Below, one piece after another: positions 44,486 through 53,693 of a stretch of 64,000 nucleotides of DNA; positions within the stretch are counted from its first letter, which is position 1; each line of letters opens with the position of its first letter. Source of the stretch: Neobacillus sp. PS3-12 (GTDB lineage: Bacteria > Bacillota > Bacilli > Bacillales > Cytobacillaceae); NCBI RefSeq assembly GCF_030915385.1, contig NZ_CP133268.1:4500001-4564000 (forward strand), written 5' to 3'. The position numbers and the translations under genes are program-made. The notes under the pieces were generated by a model. It had not been told where the DNA came from. It searched no databases and saw only the letters and a program-made list of their open reading frames with translations.

Positions 44486-46721
44486 AATTTTTGGATACTA
44501 TCTACCTCGCTTTTTTAACTGGGTAATAAATACAACCATTATGGCAAGTATCCTGGTGGTGCTCATCCTAGCTGTTAAAATCCTTTTGAGAAACAGGCTA
44601 ACCCCAAGGTGGCATTACCTTCTTTGGATGATTTTAATTGTAAGACTGCTGCTTCCCTGGGCACCAGGAAGTTCTTATAGTATTTATTCAATCCTTTCAA
44701 ATGGGCACGTAAACACTATTTCTGTTCAATATAAACCTGATAACTCTATTAATAACAAACTTAATCAGGAACCGACAAATATACCCGACAATTTGGCCTC
44801 TAAGCAAGATCAAAAAGAAATATCCAACATACCTCATACAATTAAGGAGACTAACCCAAATACAATCAATTCAGAAGTGGTGCGGAATAAGAAACAACCG
44901 AATCAACAGAACAAACATAACAAACCAATTTCTTTAAATACTATTGCTTTATACATTTGGTTAACGGGAATTTTGGTTATCAGTTTCATTTCATACCGTG
45001 AAAACAGGAGGTTATACAGCCTAATAAAAAAACAACCAATGATTACAGATAAAAGAATTGTAGAGATGTTTGAGAACTGTAAAAAAGCTATGTCTATTCG
45101 AAAGATGATCACAATTCTCTCATTTGATAAATTATCAAGCCCAACAGTACTTGGATTTTTACGACCAAGGGTTTTACTCTCTAAGCAGTTAATAAATCAG
45201 CTTACGGATTCCCAACTGCGACATATATTTTACCATGAATTAGCCCATGTCAAACGAAAAGATGTAGCATTTAATTGGCTAATGTATTGTTTGTTAATCC
45301 TAAATTGGTTTAACCCCATTCTTTGGTTAGCTTACTTTTGCATGAGGGAGGACCAGGAACTTGCATGTGATGCGTACGCTCTTTCTTACTTGGATGATGA
45401 GGAAAAAATCCCTTATGGACTAACGATTATCAACCTCTTAGAACATTACTCAAATTTTTATCAGGTACCAAGTTTGGCCAATTTGAGCAGAAATAAAGGC
45501 ACATTAAAGAGGAGGATCTTTATGATTAAAACTTTCCAGAAAAAATCGTATCGTTGGTCTGCTCTCGGTTTCATTACGGTTCTTGCCGTTTCATCTTTGA
45601 CCCTGCTAAATGCACATGCAGATGGGTCCAATGGTAAGCAAATAAAACAAACAACAGAAAAAGTTTCAAAGAATGAAAACAAAAAAGAGCAAACTGTGTA
45701 TATCCCCCCAATACAAAAAGAAAGTTTTAAAGTTATGACAAAAGAAGAAGTTCTTACGAAAATGCTTAATACTGTCGATTATTTTAAAACTGCCAAAGGG
45801 GAATTTAAAATACATTATGGAAATATTGATGGTCCAATTAGCTATTCGATCATTGATTACGAACTTAGTTTGAAAAATAATTATAATGCAGGCGGTTATA
45901 GTAAAACAACCGGGGTTGTAAATGGAAAGGAAACATTGAGATATAATTATTATAGGGATGGCGAGATGTGGGATTTAAATCCGGAGACTGCAACGTATAC
46001 TGAAGCAGGATATTTAACGGGTGAAAAGCAAGGGACCTTAAAAATTCAAGATGCATTTCCACAGACCGATGTAACAAACTATCGTGAACGCCCTCCTATT
46101 GGCCAGGCAATGAGTTCTTTATTCCCTTATGAAATTGCGTCAAATTATACAAGGAATTTAGATACCTGGGAAATAGAAAAACAAAACGAAGAATTGTTAG
46201 GTCATAACATGCTGGTTATTAAAGGGAAAATAAACAAAATAGTCAACAAGTCCTTCAGGTTCTGGGTAGATAAAGATACGGGAATACTCGTCAAATACGA
46301 AACCTACGATGCGTCTGGCAAGGTCAATGATTATTTATACCCAACAAAACTTGAGATAAATGTGCCTATTGATCGTAATGATTTTGTTCCAAAATCATTA
46401 GATGCTTATAAGAAATTCGACAAGTCTTTAATCAAAAAAGGACCGATTTTAGAGACTGGTAACATTGATAATGAAATACCAAAGGAATTGAAAACTCAAT
46501 GGGACGAAGCGAAGAAAAAACCAAATGAAACCACCATCTTAAATCAAAATGACATATGGTATATCTCCGTAAAAAGGGGTTACCTGGCAGATTATATTGA
46601 GGTAAATGGTAAGGAAGGTACATTATTTTTGGCAAAAACCTCACGGCAAAAATCACAATTTATTTTCCATGCTCTTGCTAAAGGATATAAAGTGGACACA
46701 CTTAAAATTAAATATGAATAA
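44478..46721 (+). CDS. BlaR1/MecR1-type M56 metalloprotease sensor with a LolA-like sensor domain
   Basis: The 747-residue protein has membrane helices and a cytoplasmic M56 zinc protease: FYHELAHVKRKDVAFNWL (HExxH) and the third ligand region REDQELACDAYAL. After the last helix (about residue 390) the outside domain is not the penicillin-binding domain of BlaR1. It looks like a LolA/RsgI-type lipoprotein-carrier fold (TKEEVLTKMLNTVDYFKTAK … YYRDGEMWDLNPETATY). The signal is thus probably not a beta-lactam. ATG 44478 follows GAGGAAGGA. Confidence 0.85.
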   Translation: MSEIFGYYLPRFFNWVINTTIMASILVVLILAVKILLRNRLTPRWHYLLWMILIVRLLLPWAPGSSYSIYSILSNGHVNTISVQYKPDNSINNKLNQEPTNIPDNLASKQDQKEISNIPHTIKETNPNTINSEVVRNKKQPNQQNKHNKPISLNTIALYIWLTGILVISFISYRENRRLYSLIKKQPMITDKRIVEMFENCKKAMSIRKMITILSFDKLSSPTVLGFLRPRVLLSKQLINQLTDSQLRHIFYHELAHVKRKDVAFNWLMYCLLILNWFNPILWLAYFCMREDQELACDAYALSYLDDEEKIPYGLTIINLLEHYSNFYQVPSLANLSRNKGTLKRRIFMIKTFQKKSYRWSALGFITVLAVSSLTLLNAHADGSNGKQIKQTTEKVSKNENKKEQTVYIPPIQKESFKVMTKEEVLTKMLNTVDYFKTAKGEFKIHYGNIDGPISYSIIDYELSLKNNYNAGGYSKTTGVVNGKETLRYNYYRDGEMWDLNPETATYTEAGYLTGEKQGTLKIQDAFPQTDVTNYRERPPIGQAMSSLFPYEIASNYTRNLDTWEIEKQNEELLGHNMLVIKGKINKIVNKSFRFWVDKDTGILVKYETYDASGKVNDYLYPTKLEINVPIDRNDFVPKSLDAYKKFDKSLIKKGPILETGNIDNEIPKELKTQWDEAKKKPNETTILNQNDIWYISVKRGYLADYIEVNGKEGTLFLAKTSRQKSQFIFHALAKGYKVDTLKIKYE

Positions 46722-46730
46722 ATCACATGG

Positions 46731-46760
46731 AAGCGATACTAGGATTGAGTATCGCTTTCT
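46731..46760 (+). terminator. Terminator after the M56 sensor gene
   Basis: AAGCGATACT and AGTATCGCTT form a perfect 10-bp stem followed by a T-rich stretch. Confidence 0.8.
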
Positions 46761-46802
46761 TTATGTTGTCGTAATTTTATAAGTTATGACACAGACCAAA
46801 CC

Positions 46803-46880
46803 TAAACAATCGGGCGCTATCCTTGAACTGAACAAGGGTAAGCGCTCATTTTCCACTTTAAGGGGTTAGTTGAATAAAGC
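46803..46880 (+). repeat. Array repeat, copy 11
   Basis: CTAAACAATCGGGCGC (core 46807-46817), GCGCTATCCTTG/CAAGGGTAAGCGC stem, TTTAAGGGGTTAGTTGAATA. Confidence 0.85.
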
Positions 46881-46952
46881 GAAAGTATTTTTAGAAATTA
46901 TTTGACTTTCCCCCAAGAGTATAAATTACTGTATGAATAGGAGGTGGAAATA

Positions 46953-47879
46953 ATGAAAATTAGTGATGCAATGAAAGAAACAGGGCTTACTAGAAAGGCG
47001 ATTTATTATTATGAAGAGTTGGGGTTGATTAGTCCAACTCAAGAGGGTGAGAATTCATATCGCAACTATTCAGAGTCGGACATCCAAAGGTTGAAACAAA
47101 TTAAAGCTCTTAGGCTACTTGATATTTCACTGGATCAAATTAAAGGTATCTTTGATAATCCGTTAGCATTTAATGATATTATGGAGGACCAATTAGAAAA
47201 AATTAAGGAAAAAATAGATGTCCTAAACAATACAGAAAATATTATTAAATCAATGTTAACCCAAAATGGAAGTAACAATGTTTCACTATCGAAAAACCTT
47301 GATAAGTTAAATCACTATTTAGTCTTGAATGCAAAAGCATCTAAAAACTTTATGAAGAAGGAACTTGAAAGAATTTTCCCGTCAGGATTTGGTAAATTAA
47401 TGGCGATAATGTATGGAACATTCTTAGATGAACCAATTGATTCAAAGGAAAAGGAAATGGCTTGGTTACAACTTGTAAACACTCTTGACTCAACTGAAAT
47501 TGTGGAATTTCCAGATGAAATTAATTCCATTTTAAATAAGTTTTATGAACAAATTTCAAAAGAAGGAATCGATAATTTTGATGCCCAGATTCAACGAATA
47601 TCCAATAACATTTCATCCTTCTCAGATAATATTTCAGAAGAAGAAAAAGAAGTTATTAAGGGGAAAATGGATAAAGCACAAAATCAAGAAGGATATAACG
47701 AACTATTGGAAATGAGTAAGAAATTATTTCAATACATCCAAGACAACCCTAATATTATCCCAGCGGATTTTTCAAAATATCTTAAAATCTTAAGTAAAAA
47801 ATACAATGAAGTTATTAATAACTTTTCAAAAGCTTTTAAATCAGAATACACCATAGGAAAAACTTTTGGTACAAATTGA
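46953..47879 (+). CDS. MerR-family transcriptional regulator
   Basis: The 308-residue protein has a MerR winged helix (MKISDAMKETGLTRKAIYYY, then EELGLISPTQEGENSYRNYS) and a coiled-coil segment, followed by about 190 helical residues with no known ligand pocket. The start at 46953 follows GGAGGTGG; an in-frame GTG at 46944 sits in the ribosome site. A TTGACT lies about 50 bp upstream. No target gene is adjacent in the same direction. Confidence 0.88.
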   Translation: MKISDAMKETGLTRKAIYYYEELGLISPTQEGENSYRNYSESDIQRLKQIKALRLLDISLDQIKGIFDNPLAFNDIMEDQLEKIKEKIDVLNNTENIIKSMLTQNGSNNVSLSKNLDKLNHYLVLNAKASKNFMKKELERIFPSGFGKLMAIMYGTFLDEPIDSKEKEMAWLQLVNTLDSTEIVEFPDEINSILNKFYEQISKEGIDNFDAQIQRISNNISSFSDNISEEEKEVIKGKMDKAQNQEGYNELLEMSKKLFQYIQDNPNIIPADFSKYLKILSKKYNEVINNFSKAFKSEYTIGKTFGTN

Positions 47880-47928
47880 TATCTTATAAAGGGTGGTGTT
47901 TTTTAAGAAAGCGTCACCCACTTTCTTC

Positions 47929-48085
47929 TTTAACTATTGGTGGCTTTAATGAATTACTTAGGAAGGTTTTACAGCTCTTTGGTATTTTTCAATATTCAGC
48001 AATCGGGCGCTTTACTTCAATATGGAGTAAAGCTTTTTCTTTATTCAAGTAAAGGGTCAGGTTACTTCAATAAACCTTTAGCAGG
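47929..48085 (+). repeat. Array repeats, copies 12a/12b
   Basis: TTTAACTATTGGTGGCTTTA (12a) is followed by ATTCAGCAATCGGGCGCTTT (core 48000-48010). A GCTTTACT/AGTAAAGC stem with TTTTTC and an AAAGGGTCAGGTTACTTC end follow. Confidence 0.75.
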
Positions 48086-48144
48086 GAATTTATAAAATGA
48101 TGTGGAATAGTGTTTTATCGTGGTAATTTATAGGGGGAAATTGG

Positions 48145-48556
48145 GTGGGTTTAATTACACTATTAGAAGATAATGGAATTGTTGTTACACAACATAACAA
48201 AGGTACAGAATTGCGTTTAAAATGGATTAATAAGTTTGTTGGCAAAATGAGTACATTTGAAGAGAAATCTATATTTATTGACCAATTTTTATGGCACGTA
48301 TTTAGTTATGAGAAGATAAAATGCTTAGAGAATAAAGAAGCAAATGATGCATTTAATAAGCAGAAAAAGAAGGTTTGTTATGTTTTTTATCAACAAAGTA
48401 ACAATGCTTACAAACTAAATAATGCTGATAAATTAAAGGCTGATTATTTACAGAACGAAATTGATGTATATAGTTGTTGATGGGGATTTTAATTGGACGT
48501 ATGTAAAAACACACGAAGGTGATTGCGGACCTTATTTTTATAAATCAATTAATTAA
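48145..48556 (+). pseudogene. DUF4275-like protein, frameshifted near the C-terminus
   Basis: GTG 48145 after AGGGGG opens a frame with SIFIDQFLWHVFSYEKIKC and KVCYVFYQQSNNAYKLNNAD, the DUF4275 pattern. It stops at 48480, but the expected tail (DVYIVVDGDFNWTYVKTHEG, then DCGPYFYK) continues in the neighbouring frame to 48556. One base change near 48465-48472 separates them. Without it the protein would be about 136 residues. Confidence 0.7.
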
Positions 48557-48572
48557 TTCTTCTTTAGTAACA

Positions 48573-48680
48573 TTGTGGATATTTTCACTTAAACTAACAG
48601 GGGCGTTAGCAGTAGAACAAATTAATCGATTTTAGGGCTGGGGCAACATCTTAGGTATTCCAGAAAAGGGCGCGTTACTG
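48573..48680 (+). repeat. Array repeats, copies 13a/13b
   Basis: ATTGTGGATATTTTCACTTA and AACTAACAGGGGCG (48573-48605) are followed by TTTTAGGGCTGGGGCAAC, then by CAGAAAAGGGCGCG (48661-48674). Confidence 0.7.
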
Positions 48681-48684
48681 GGAG

Positions 48685-48708
48685 ATCCGGCTCATTGCCG
48701 GATTTTTT
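48685..48708 (+). terminator. Terminator within array copy 13
   Basis: ATCCGGC and GCCGGAT pair around CTCAT and are followed by TTTTT. Confidence 0.85.
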
Positions 48709-48821
48709 ATTATTCAATTAAAGCACTCGATATTTGAAGAAGGATTTTTAATTTAAACAGACGAAATTATTAGGAATTCAAGAAAATTTATAGTGGAAAA
48801 GGCTAATAAGGGGAAGCAAAA

Positions 48822-49418
48822 ATGAAAAAAATTCCGACATCTATTAGAAACTATTGTGTTCGGTGTAGTGAAATAACAGACTTTATTTTTCTTAAAACAG
48901 AGAGAATAAAAGGATTAGGTGAACTAGTCATATTCGAATGCAATAAATGTGGTGAACCACAGAACATTTTCCGAAACGATCTTAAAGATGTCATTAATAA
49001 TTTTAGTGAATGGGAAAAGGGTAAGAAACTGGAGATAGCAGAAGATGAAAAAATTGAGCAGTTAGTTCGGAAGGATATTATGAACTTAGATGAATTGAAA
49101 AAAAACAAACCAACAAACCAATGGGTAGAGAATGGTGAGGATGATGAATTTTTTACTAAAAAAAATATAAATGAAATAAATGAAGTTCTTAACGCCTACA
49201 TTGACAACTTAGTGAAACTAGGGGCTAATTCTTCCGAAGAAGAAATAATGAAAGCAGTTAAGGAAGTGGTCATTCGAATAAATGACTTAAATGAAAAATA
49301 CGATTATTTTATCGAAACGATGGAGAGAGAAGACTTGTATCAGTTTATTGATACTGCTGCAAAGATAGCTGGGTTGGAATCCGAGGACGACATTACTGAA
49401 GAGTGGAGAGAATGGTAA
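48822..49418 (+). CDS. Zinc-ribbon protein of unknown function
   Basis: The 198-residue protein has an N-terminal zinc ribbon: YCVRCSEITDF and IFECNKCGEPQN supply two CxxC pairs. The rest is acidic and helical (EEEIMKAVKEVVIRINDLNE). I do not recognise the family. It may be a Zn-dependent adaptor. AAGGGGAAG precedes the ATG. Confidence 0.65.
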   Translation: MKKIPTSIRNYCVRCSEITDFIFLKTERIKGLGELVIFECNKCGEPQNIFRNDLKDVINNFSEWEKGKKLEIAEDEKIEQLVRKDIMNLDELKKNKPTNQWVENGEDDEFFTKKNINEINEVLNAYIDNLVKLGANSSEEEIMKAVKEVVIRINDLNEKYDYFIETMEREDLYQFIDTAAKIAGLESEDDITEEWREW

Positions 49419-49424
49419 ATTAAG

Positions 49425-49560
49425 TTTCTCTATTTAAATGAATGGGGGCAAGAGTTAGAGTTCGATTACCTGCAATGATCGCTTCGACGGTCATTTTTCT
49501 TGTTGAAGTAAACGTGTCAGTTTAGTGTAATAAGGCTCCTTCCTAAAAAGGATATTTTTA
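49425..49560 (+). repeat. Array repeat, degenerate copy 14
   Basis: AATGAATGGGGGCAAGAG begins a stretch with ATGATCGCTTCGACGGTCAT hairpin and TTTTTCTTGTTGAAGTAAAC, the tail seen in other hairpin-type copies. Confidence 0.5.
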
Positions 49561-49612
49561 TTAATCAAGAGAATTAAAATAGAATGGATTTAAATTAGTG
49601 AAGGAGCTAAAT

Positions 49613-50295
49613 ATGAAAAACAAAACAATCATTGATATTAGGTATTATGGAACTGAACAATATAAATTTGACCGTTCACTAAATGCAATTGGTGAAAGAT
49701 ACGCTAGAAAACTACGTGAGTTGGATTTTAAAACAGGTGAATATGACCATATATACATCAATTTAATCGAATCCTTAAATGAGGGGTGTGTGGAAATTTT
49801 AACTCAAGAAGACGTAATTTAAATCAAGATGAAAAACACTTATTTATTATTGAATTGACTAAGGATGTTTTACGTGTCCTTTGTGAGAGAGATGGACTTG
49901 ACTTTTCTGTTGTAAAGGAAGTCGAGGAAATGATATTACGTTATAAAACAGAATTAGAAATTTTACATAAGGTAAAGGAAACAACAAAATATAAAGTGGT
50001 TATTATTAGCTATCAGATTAGACCCTTAAACAATGCTTCTACTTCAAATATTGAATACACAGATAAAACCAAAGGTGTTAGCAAGAAAAAAATACTTACT
50101 ACTCTTAAAATGTATGAAGATATTTTTTACTTAGTTTCATCTATTAACGTTACAAAGGAATTTGTAACATTAAAACCAAGAGTATCATCAATAGCAGAAA
50201 TGCATCTACGTTCGTATAGAACACCTATCCAAATCCCTGTTGAAGATTTGTTAAACAAAAATGATAAAATTTCTCCAAAAGTTATCTTAAGGTAA
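49613..50295 (+). pseudogene. Unidentified protein in two overlapping frames, probably frameshifted
   Basis: ATG 49613 (MKNKTIIDIRYYGTEQYKFD) stops at 49822 after ILTQEDVI. The next frame is open from 49786 with no good start and continues NQDEKHLFIIELTKDVLRVL to PVEDLLNKNDKISPKVILR at 50295. Joining the frames near 49812-49820 gives one plausible protein of about 227 residues. Alternatively these are two overlapping genes. I do not recognise the family. Confidence 0.55.
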
Positions 50296-50418
50296 CGGGT
50301 GGCTTTAGTAAAAAAATCAGAGTGCATTTTTGCAGTTCTACCACATTTCCCACTATTCCGCAATCGGGCGCTTTCGGGGAATAACGTATTTATTTCTTGG
50401 GCCAGTTAGCGGAATAAA
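50292..50418 (+). repeat. Array repeats, copies 15/16
   Basis: GTAACGGGTGGCTTTAG is followed by TATTCCGCAATCGGGCGCTT (core 50361-50371) with a matching CGGGGAATA arm, and GGGCCAGTTAGCGGAATAA. Confidence 0.8.
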
Positions 50419-50515
50419 TTTATTTTTTTAGAATATCACAGGAAAAGCATGGGCTTTTAAATAATGAAGAAATGTAGTTCAAAATGTGATTTCATTAATT
50501 TGGAGGTAAGATTAG

Positions 50516-51265
50516 ATGAATATAAAATTTGATCAAAACAACGTCGTTATTAAACTCTGTATGAGTGGGATGAACATGGAAGATGGCGGAAACGTTGAAG
50601 GTGCAACCACGATGTTTCATCAAGCTTGGCACGAAGCAAAAGACGACTATGAAAGGTTTATTGCAGCTTATCATTTGGCTCGTCAACAAAAGAGTATTAC
50701 AGACAAATTGAAATGGATGGAAACATCTTTACAGTGTGCACTAAATATAAATGATAAAAATGTTAAGAGTGCATACTCAACATTATATTTAAACATTGCC
50801 AAATGCTATGAGGAGTTGTGTGATTCTGATAATGCAAAAAGAAATTATGAATTGTCAAATTCATATGAGGGTGCACCTTCTGATGAAGGACCATTTTATC
50901 ATGGGACAAAGGCAGATTTGCAGGTTGGTGATTTACTGACAGCGGGTGGAGATTCAAATTACAAACCTGAGCTTAAAATGAACCATATTTATTTCACTGC
51001 TAATGCTAATGGCGCAGGACTTGCAGCAGCATTAGCAAAAGGAGAAGGAAGAGAACGCGTTTATATAATAGAACCAACAGGTGAATTTGAAAACGACCCA
51101 AATGTTACTGACAAAAAGTTTCCGGGTAACTTAACACGATCTTATCGCTCAAAAGAACCTTTAAGAATTATTGGTGAAGAAACAGAGTGGGCGAAACTGA
51201 CAACTACGGAGCGACGTGAATGGCGCGAAAATTTAGCCAAAAACAAGGGCGAAATTATTAACTGA
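50516..51265 (+). CDS. arr: TPR domain fused to Arr-type rifampin ADP-ribosyltransferase
   Basis: Residues 1-115 form two or three TPR-like helix pairs (ATTMFHQAWHEAKDDYERFI, AKCYEELCDSDNAKRNYELS). Residues about 125-245 are a complete Arr domain: GPFYHGTKADLQVGDLLTAG, YFTANANGAGLAAALAKGE, RVYIIEPTGEFENDPNVTDK and SYRSKEPLRIIG. Arr enzymes use NAD+ to ADP-ribosylate rifamycins at the C23 hydroxyl. Typical Arr is about 140 residues and lacks the TPR part. The extension may regulate the enzyme or present another target. GGAGGTAAG precedes the ATG. Confidence 0.88.
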   Translation: MNIKFDQNNVVIKLCMSGMNMEDGGNVEGATTMFHQAWHEAKDDYERFIAAYHLARQQKSITDKLKWMETSLQCALNINDKNVKSAYSTLYLNIAKCYEELCDSDNAKRNYELSNSYEGAPSDEGPFYHGTKADLQVGDLLTAGGDSNYKPELKMNHIYFTANANGAGLAAALAKGEGRERVYIIEPTGEFENDPNVTDKKFPGNLTRSYRSKEPLRIIGEETEWAKLTTTERREWRENLAKNKGEIIN

Positions 51266-51440
51266 ACATATTTAAAAGGAGTAAAATAGTTACTTTTCAA
51301 GTTTATCTGAGGGCTAACACATAAAATAAAGCAAGGCATCCTACGTGATATATCGTAGAGTGCCCAATTTGGCTGATGATCCAAGACCACTCAGCTTTTA
51401 TACCTAATAAAGGGTAAACATTAATTTTTATTTTACCGAT

Positions 51441-51505
51441 ACTCCGCAATCGGGCGCGAAAACGCAACAACCTGGACTGTTTTTGAGCAGTCCATTTTTC
51501 TTGGT
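51441..51505 (+). repeat. Array repeat, copy 17, with terminator
   Basis: ACTCCGCAATCGGGCGCG (core 51447-51457), then GGACTG…CAGTCC stem (51474-51493) and TTTTTC. The rest of 51266-51586 shows no gene. Confidence 0.8.
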
Positions 51506-51586
51506 CTTTAATTAGTAATAGGCAGGTTTGTGTAAGAAGGATTATTTATAAGGTTCAACGAAAATACCTTTTTATGGGGGGATAAA

Positions 51587-52018
51587 GTGGAAATAAATGT
51601 TTTATTTTATAAAATTCAAAAGGGAACAATTACAACTGAGGATTATGTAAATTGGTCTTATAGTCAATTAGAGAAAAATGTATCATCACCATCCTTAAAT
51701 ATTATCTCTTCATTTTCGTTCGATGATAATCTATTTGAAGTGGAAATGTATTTTAAAAGAGCAATAGATGAGTTGGCAATAAACGAACCAACCTTTGATA
51801 TATGTGCAAGGGTATATATAGGCTTTTTAGCAAATAAAATTAAAAAAGCTTATGAGCATACAGTAATATTCGATTTAGCTGATATGATTTTTCAAATTGC
51901 TGCTACGGAATTAGATAATGCAGATGACTTGTTTGCTTGGTTTGAAATTAGTGAAATGATTGATAGGCTAAATTATGATGATCAATCTTTTATGTTGAAT
52001 GAAGACGATTTAATTTAA
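51587..52018 (+). CDS. Unidentified small protein, 143 residues
   Basis: An acidic, mostly helical protein (GTITTEDYVNWSYSQLEKN … FAWFEISEMIDRLNYDDQSF). The style resembles bacterial polymorphic-toxin immunity proteins, but I cannot name a family. TGGGGGG precedes the GTG start. Confidence 0.55.
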   Translation: MEINVLFYKIQKGTITTEDYVNWSYSQLEKNVSSPSLNIISSFSFDDNLFEVEMYFKRAIDELAINEPTFDICARVYIGFLANKIKKAYEHTVIFDLADMIFQIAATELDNADDLFAWFEISEMIDRLNYDDQSFMLNEDDLI

Positions 52019-52077
52019 AGGATAAAGAATGAGGCTGAAATCCTACAAAGGTATATTAATTAAATATTCCTTATTGA

Positions 52078-52140
52078 ACGAACGTGGCGTTTGTTCAGTT
52101 AGGTCAGCTGCTTCTTAAGCTAACGATACAGATTAGTGCA
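52078..52140 (+). repeat. Array repeat, degenerate copy 18
   Basis: GAACGAACGTGGCGTTTGTT and TTCTTAAGCTAACGATACAG resemble the two arms of the palindromic copies. Confidence 0.45.
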
Positions 52141-52228
52141 AGAAGGAGAAATAAGAAAAAACAGCGAAATCATACACCTATTGAACGAAGCTGGAGAGAT
52201 AACGATTTGAATACAAGGAGAGCTGATA

Positions 52229-52582
52229 ATGTTCGAGACCATTGGTTGGCGGTTTTACATAAACGCAAAAACTAAAGATAATGCTCAAAATGTATTAACA
52301 AGAATTGAAAAGGTTACTGGTAACCTAAAAATTAGTTCATTAGAACAATATTGGAAAGACAATTCACTCTTTGAAGTTTATTGTGATTCTTCGTTTCAGG
52401 TAGAGGAACCAGAAAAGGCAATATTCGAAGTTCTTCTTTTGGTTAATCAATTAGGACACGATATAGATATTGTCGGTCCTCTGTTATATGAAAATGAACA
52501 AGTGGAATTCTCGGGTAATTGTTCGAGACCATCTATCGTTGGGTTAAAGTGGCTTCATTTTTATTTAGATAATTTCAGATAA
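52229..52582 (+). CDS. Unidentified small protein, 117 residues
   Basis: A mixed alpha/beta protein (MFETIGWRFYINAKTKDNAQ … GLKWLHFYLDNF) with AAGGAGAGC before the ATG. I do not recognise the family. A GAGTGC hairpin-type repeat follows it (52588-52635). Confidence 0.55.
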   Translation: MFETIGWRFYINAKTKDNAQNVLTRIEKVTGNLKISSLEQYWKDNSLFEVYCDSSFQVEEPEKAIFEVLLLVNQLGHDIDIVGPLLYENEQVEFSGNCSRPSIVGLKWLHFYLDNFR

Positions 52583-52671
52583 ATGTCGTTCATAATAGGC
52601 TACTCCATATTCAATTAACGGAGTGCTTTTGTTTCACAATTAATATTCGAATAAATAGGGGAAGTGTTTCT

Positions 52672-52914
52672 GTGCGGTATGTATATGTTTTAGAACACAG
52701 TTACGAGTATGAATATGAAGGCGAAATGTTTGATGAGATAAAAATGATTGGTGTCTTTTCAACAAAAGAAAAGGCGGAAGAAGTGATTGAAAAATATATG
52801 ACACTACCTGGGTTTGAAGACCATCCCAAGGAATGCTTTCATATAGGTAAATACGAGATTGATAAAATTAGTGGATGGGAAGAAGGCTTTATTAAATGGA
52901 CGGATGCTTATTAA
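52672..52914 (+). CDS. DUF7336-like small protein
   Basis: The 80-residue protein (RYVYVLEHSYEYEYEGEMFD, IKMIGVFSTKEKAEEVIEKY, LPGFEDHPKECFHIGKYEID, GWEEGFIKWTD) has the pattern of a small domain common in Bacillus and in toxin-immunity loci, often labelled DUF7336. It starts with GTG after AGGGGAAG. Function is unknown. Confidence 0.65.
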   Translation: MRYVYVLEHSYEYEYEGEMFDEIKMIGVFSTKEKAEEVIEKYMTLPGFEDHPKECFHIGKYEIDKISGWEEGFIKWTDAY

Positions 52915-52985
52915 GCTAACGGGTAGCAAGAGTTGAATAACAGGGTTGTCGTTGCAGCAACTTTTCCTTATTGTGCTAACTGGCA
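52914..52985 (+). repeat. Array repeat, copy 19
   Basis: AAGCTAACGGGTAGCAAGAG (core 52916-52927), GTTGTCGTTGCAGCAAC hairpin, TTCCTTATTGTGCTAACTGG. It overlaps the stop of the preceding gene. Confidence 0.7.
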
Positions 52986-53042
52986 GTTAAAGATGCAGTC
53001 GAGGTATAATTATCGTTAATAATACTTTTAAAGGTGATTGTT

Positions 53043-53462
53043 ATGACCGTTAAAAATGAATTGGTTGTGTGGAACCCAAAGAGTGAGATACCACTAAAGT
53101 TGCTTGAATTAGAAAAATATGAGTGGAATGAAACTGGGTTCAGTATTACCCTATGTGCTGACGAAAGATTAATAAGATTTAGTTTCAATTTTGTTATGTC
53201 ATTTCAAAGCACTAATGAACAGATGATGCTAAGATTTAGGGATTCATATGGGGAGTTAAGAGATAAAAAGTTTTCAAACTATGTGTGGTCATTATTCAAA
53301 GTAAAGAACTCAGATTACATAAAATGGTTTAATGAACAACACCTCAATCGGTACGAAACCATAGCAAGTAATGTGGAACATTATTTATTTGTCACTGAAG
53401 ATGAGATATTAGAAGTGATAAACGACCACCCTCCAACCATTCATATTGAAAAGAAAAGATGA
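53043..53462 (+). CDS. Unidentified small protein, 139 residues
   Basis: A protein (MTVKNELVVWNPKSEIPLKL … RFSFNFVMSFQSTNEQMMLR) of mainly beta then helical character. AAGGTGATT precedes ATG 53043. I do not recognise the family. Confidence 0.55.
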   Translation: MTVKNELVVWNPKSEIPLKLLELEKYEWNETGFSITLCADERLIRFSFNFVMSFQSTNEQMMLRFRDSYGELRDKKFSNYVWSLFKVKNSDYIKWFNEQHLNRYETIASNVEHYLFVTEDEILEVINDHPPTIHIEKKR

Positions 53463-53466
53463 TATT

Positions 53467-53530
53467 TAACTAACAGGTGCATTACTGGAACAACGGTAAT
53501 GCTATTTTCTTATTGAAGTAACCGTTAATT
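53467..53530 (+). repeat. Array repeat, copy 20 (clear palindrome)
   Basis: AACTAACAGGTGC (core 53470-53480), GCATTAC/GTAATGC stem, CTTATTGAAGTAACCGTTAA, whose end is the near reverse complement of the start. Confidence 0.8.
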
Positions 53531-53693
53531 AAAAAAGGAGAATAATTGTGTGTTGTTGAATTAATACCTATTTGCTGCAGTTTTTAATGTTTCCCGTCCC
53601 TTCAGATGTTTTTAATGCTTATTTGCAGTTAATAGCGGGTGGACAACCGAAAGGAGAAAGAATATTATTTCTTTAAATAAAGGATGGTTTGAT

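Noticed and set aside
52084-52275. 63-codon frame (RRRNKKKQRNHTPIERSW)
   Set aside because: It runs through a degenerate array repeat and overlaps the better supported gene at 52229.
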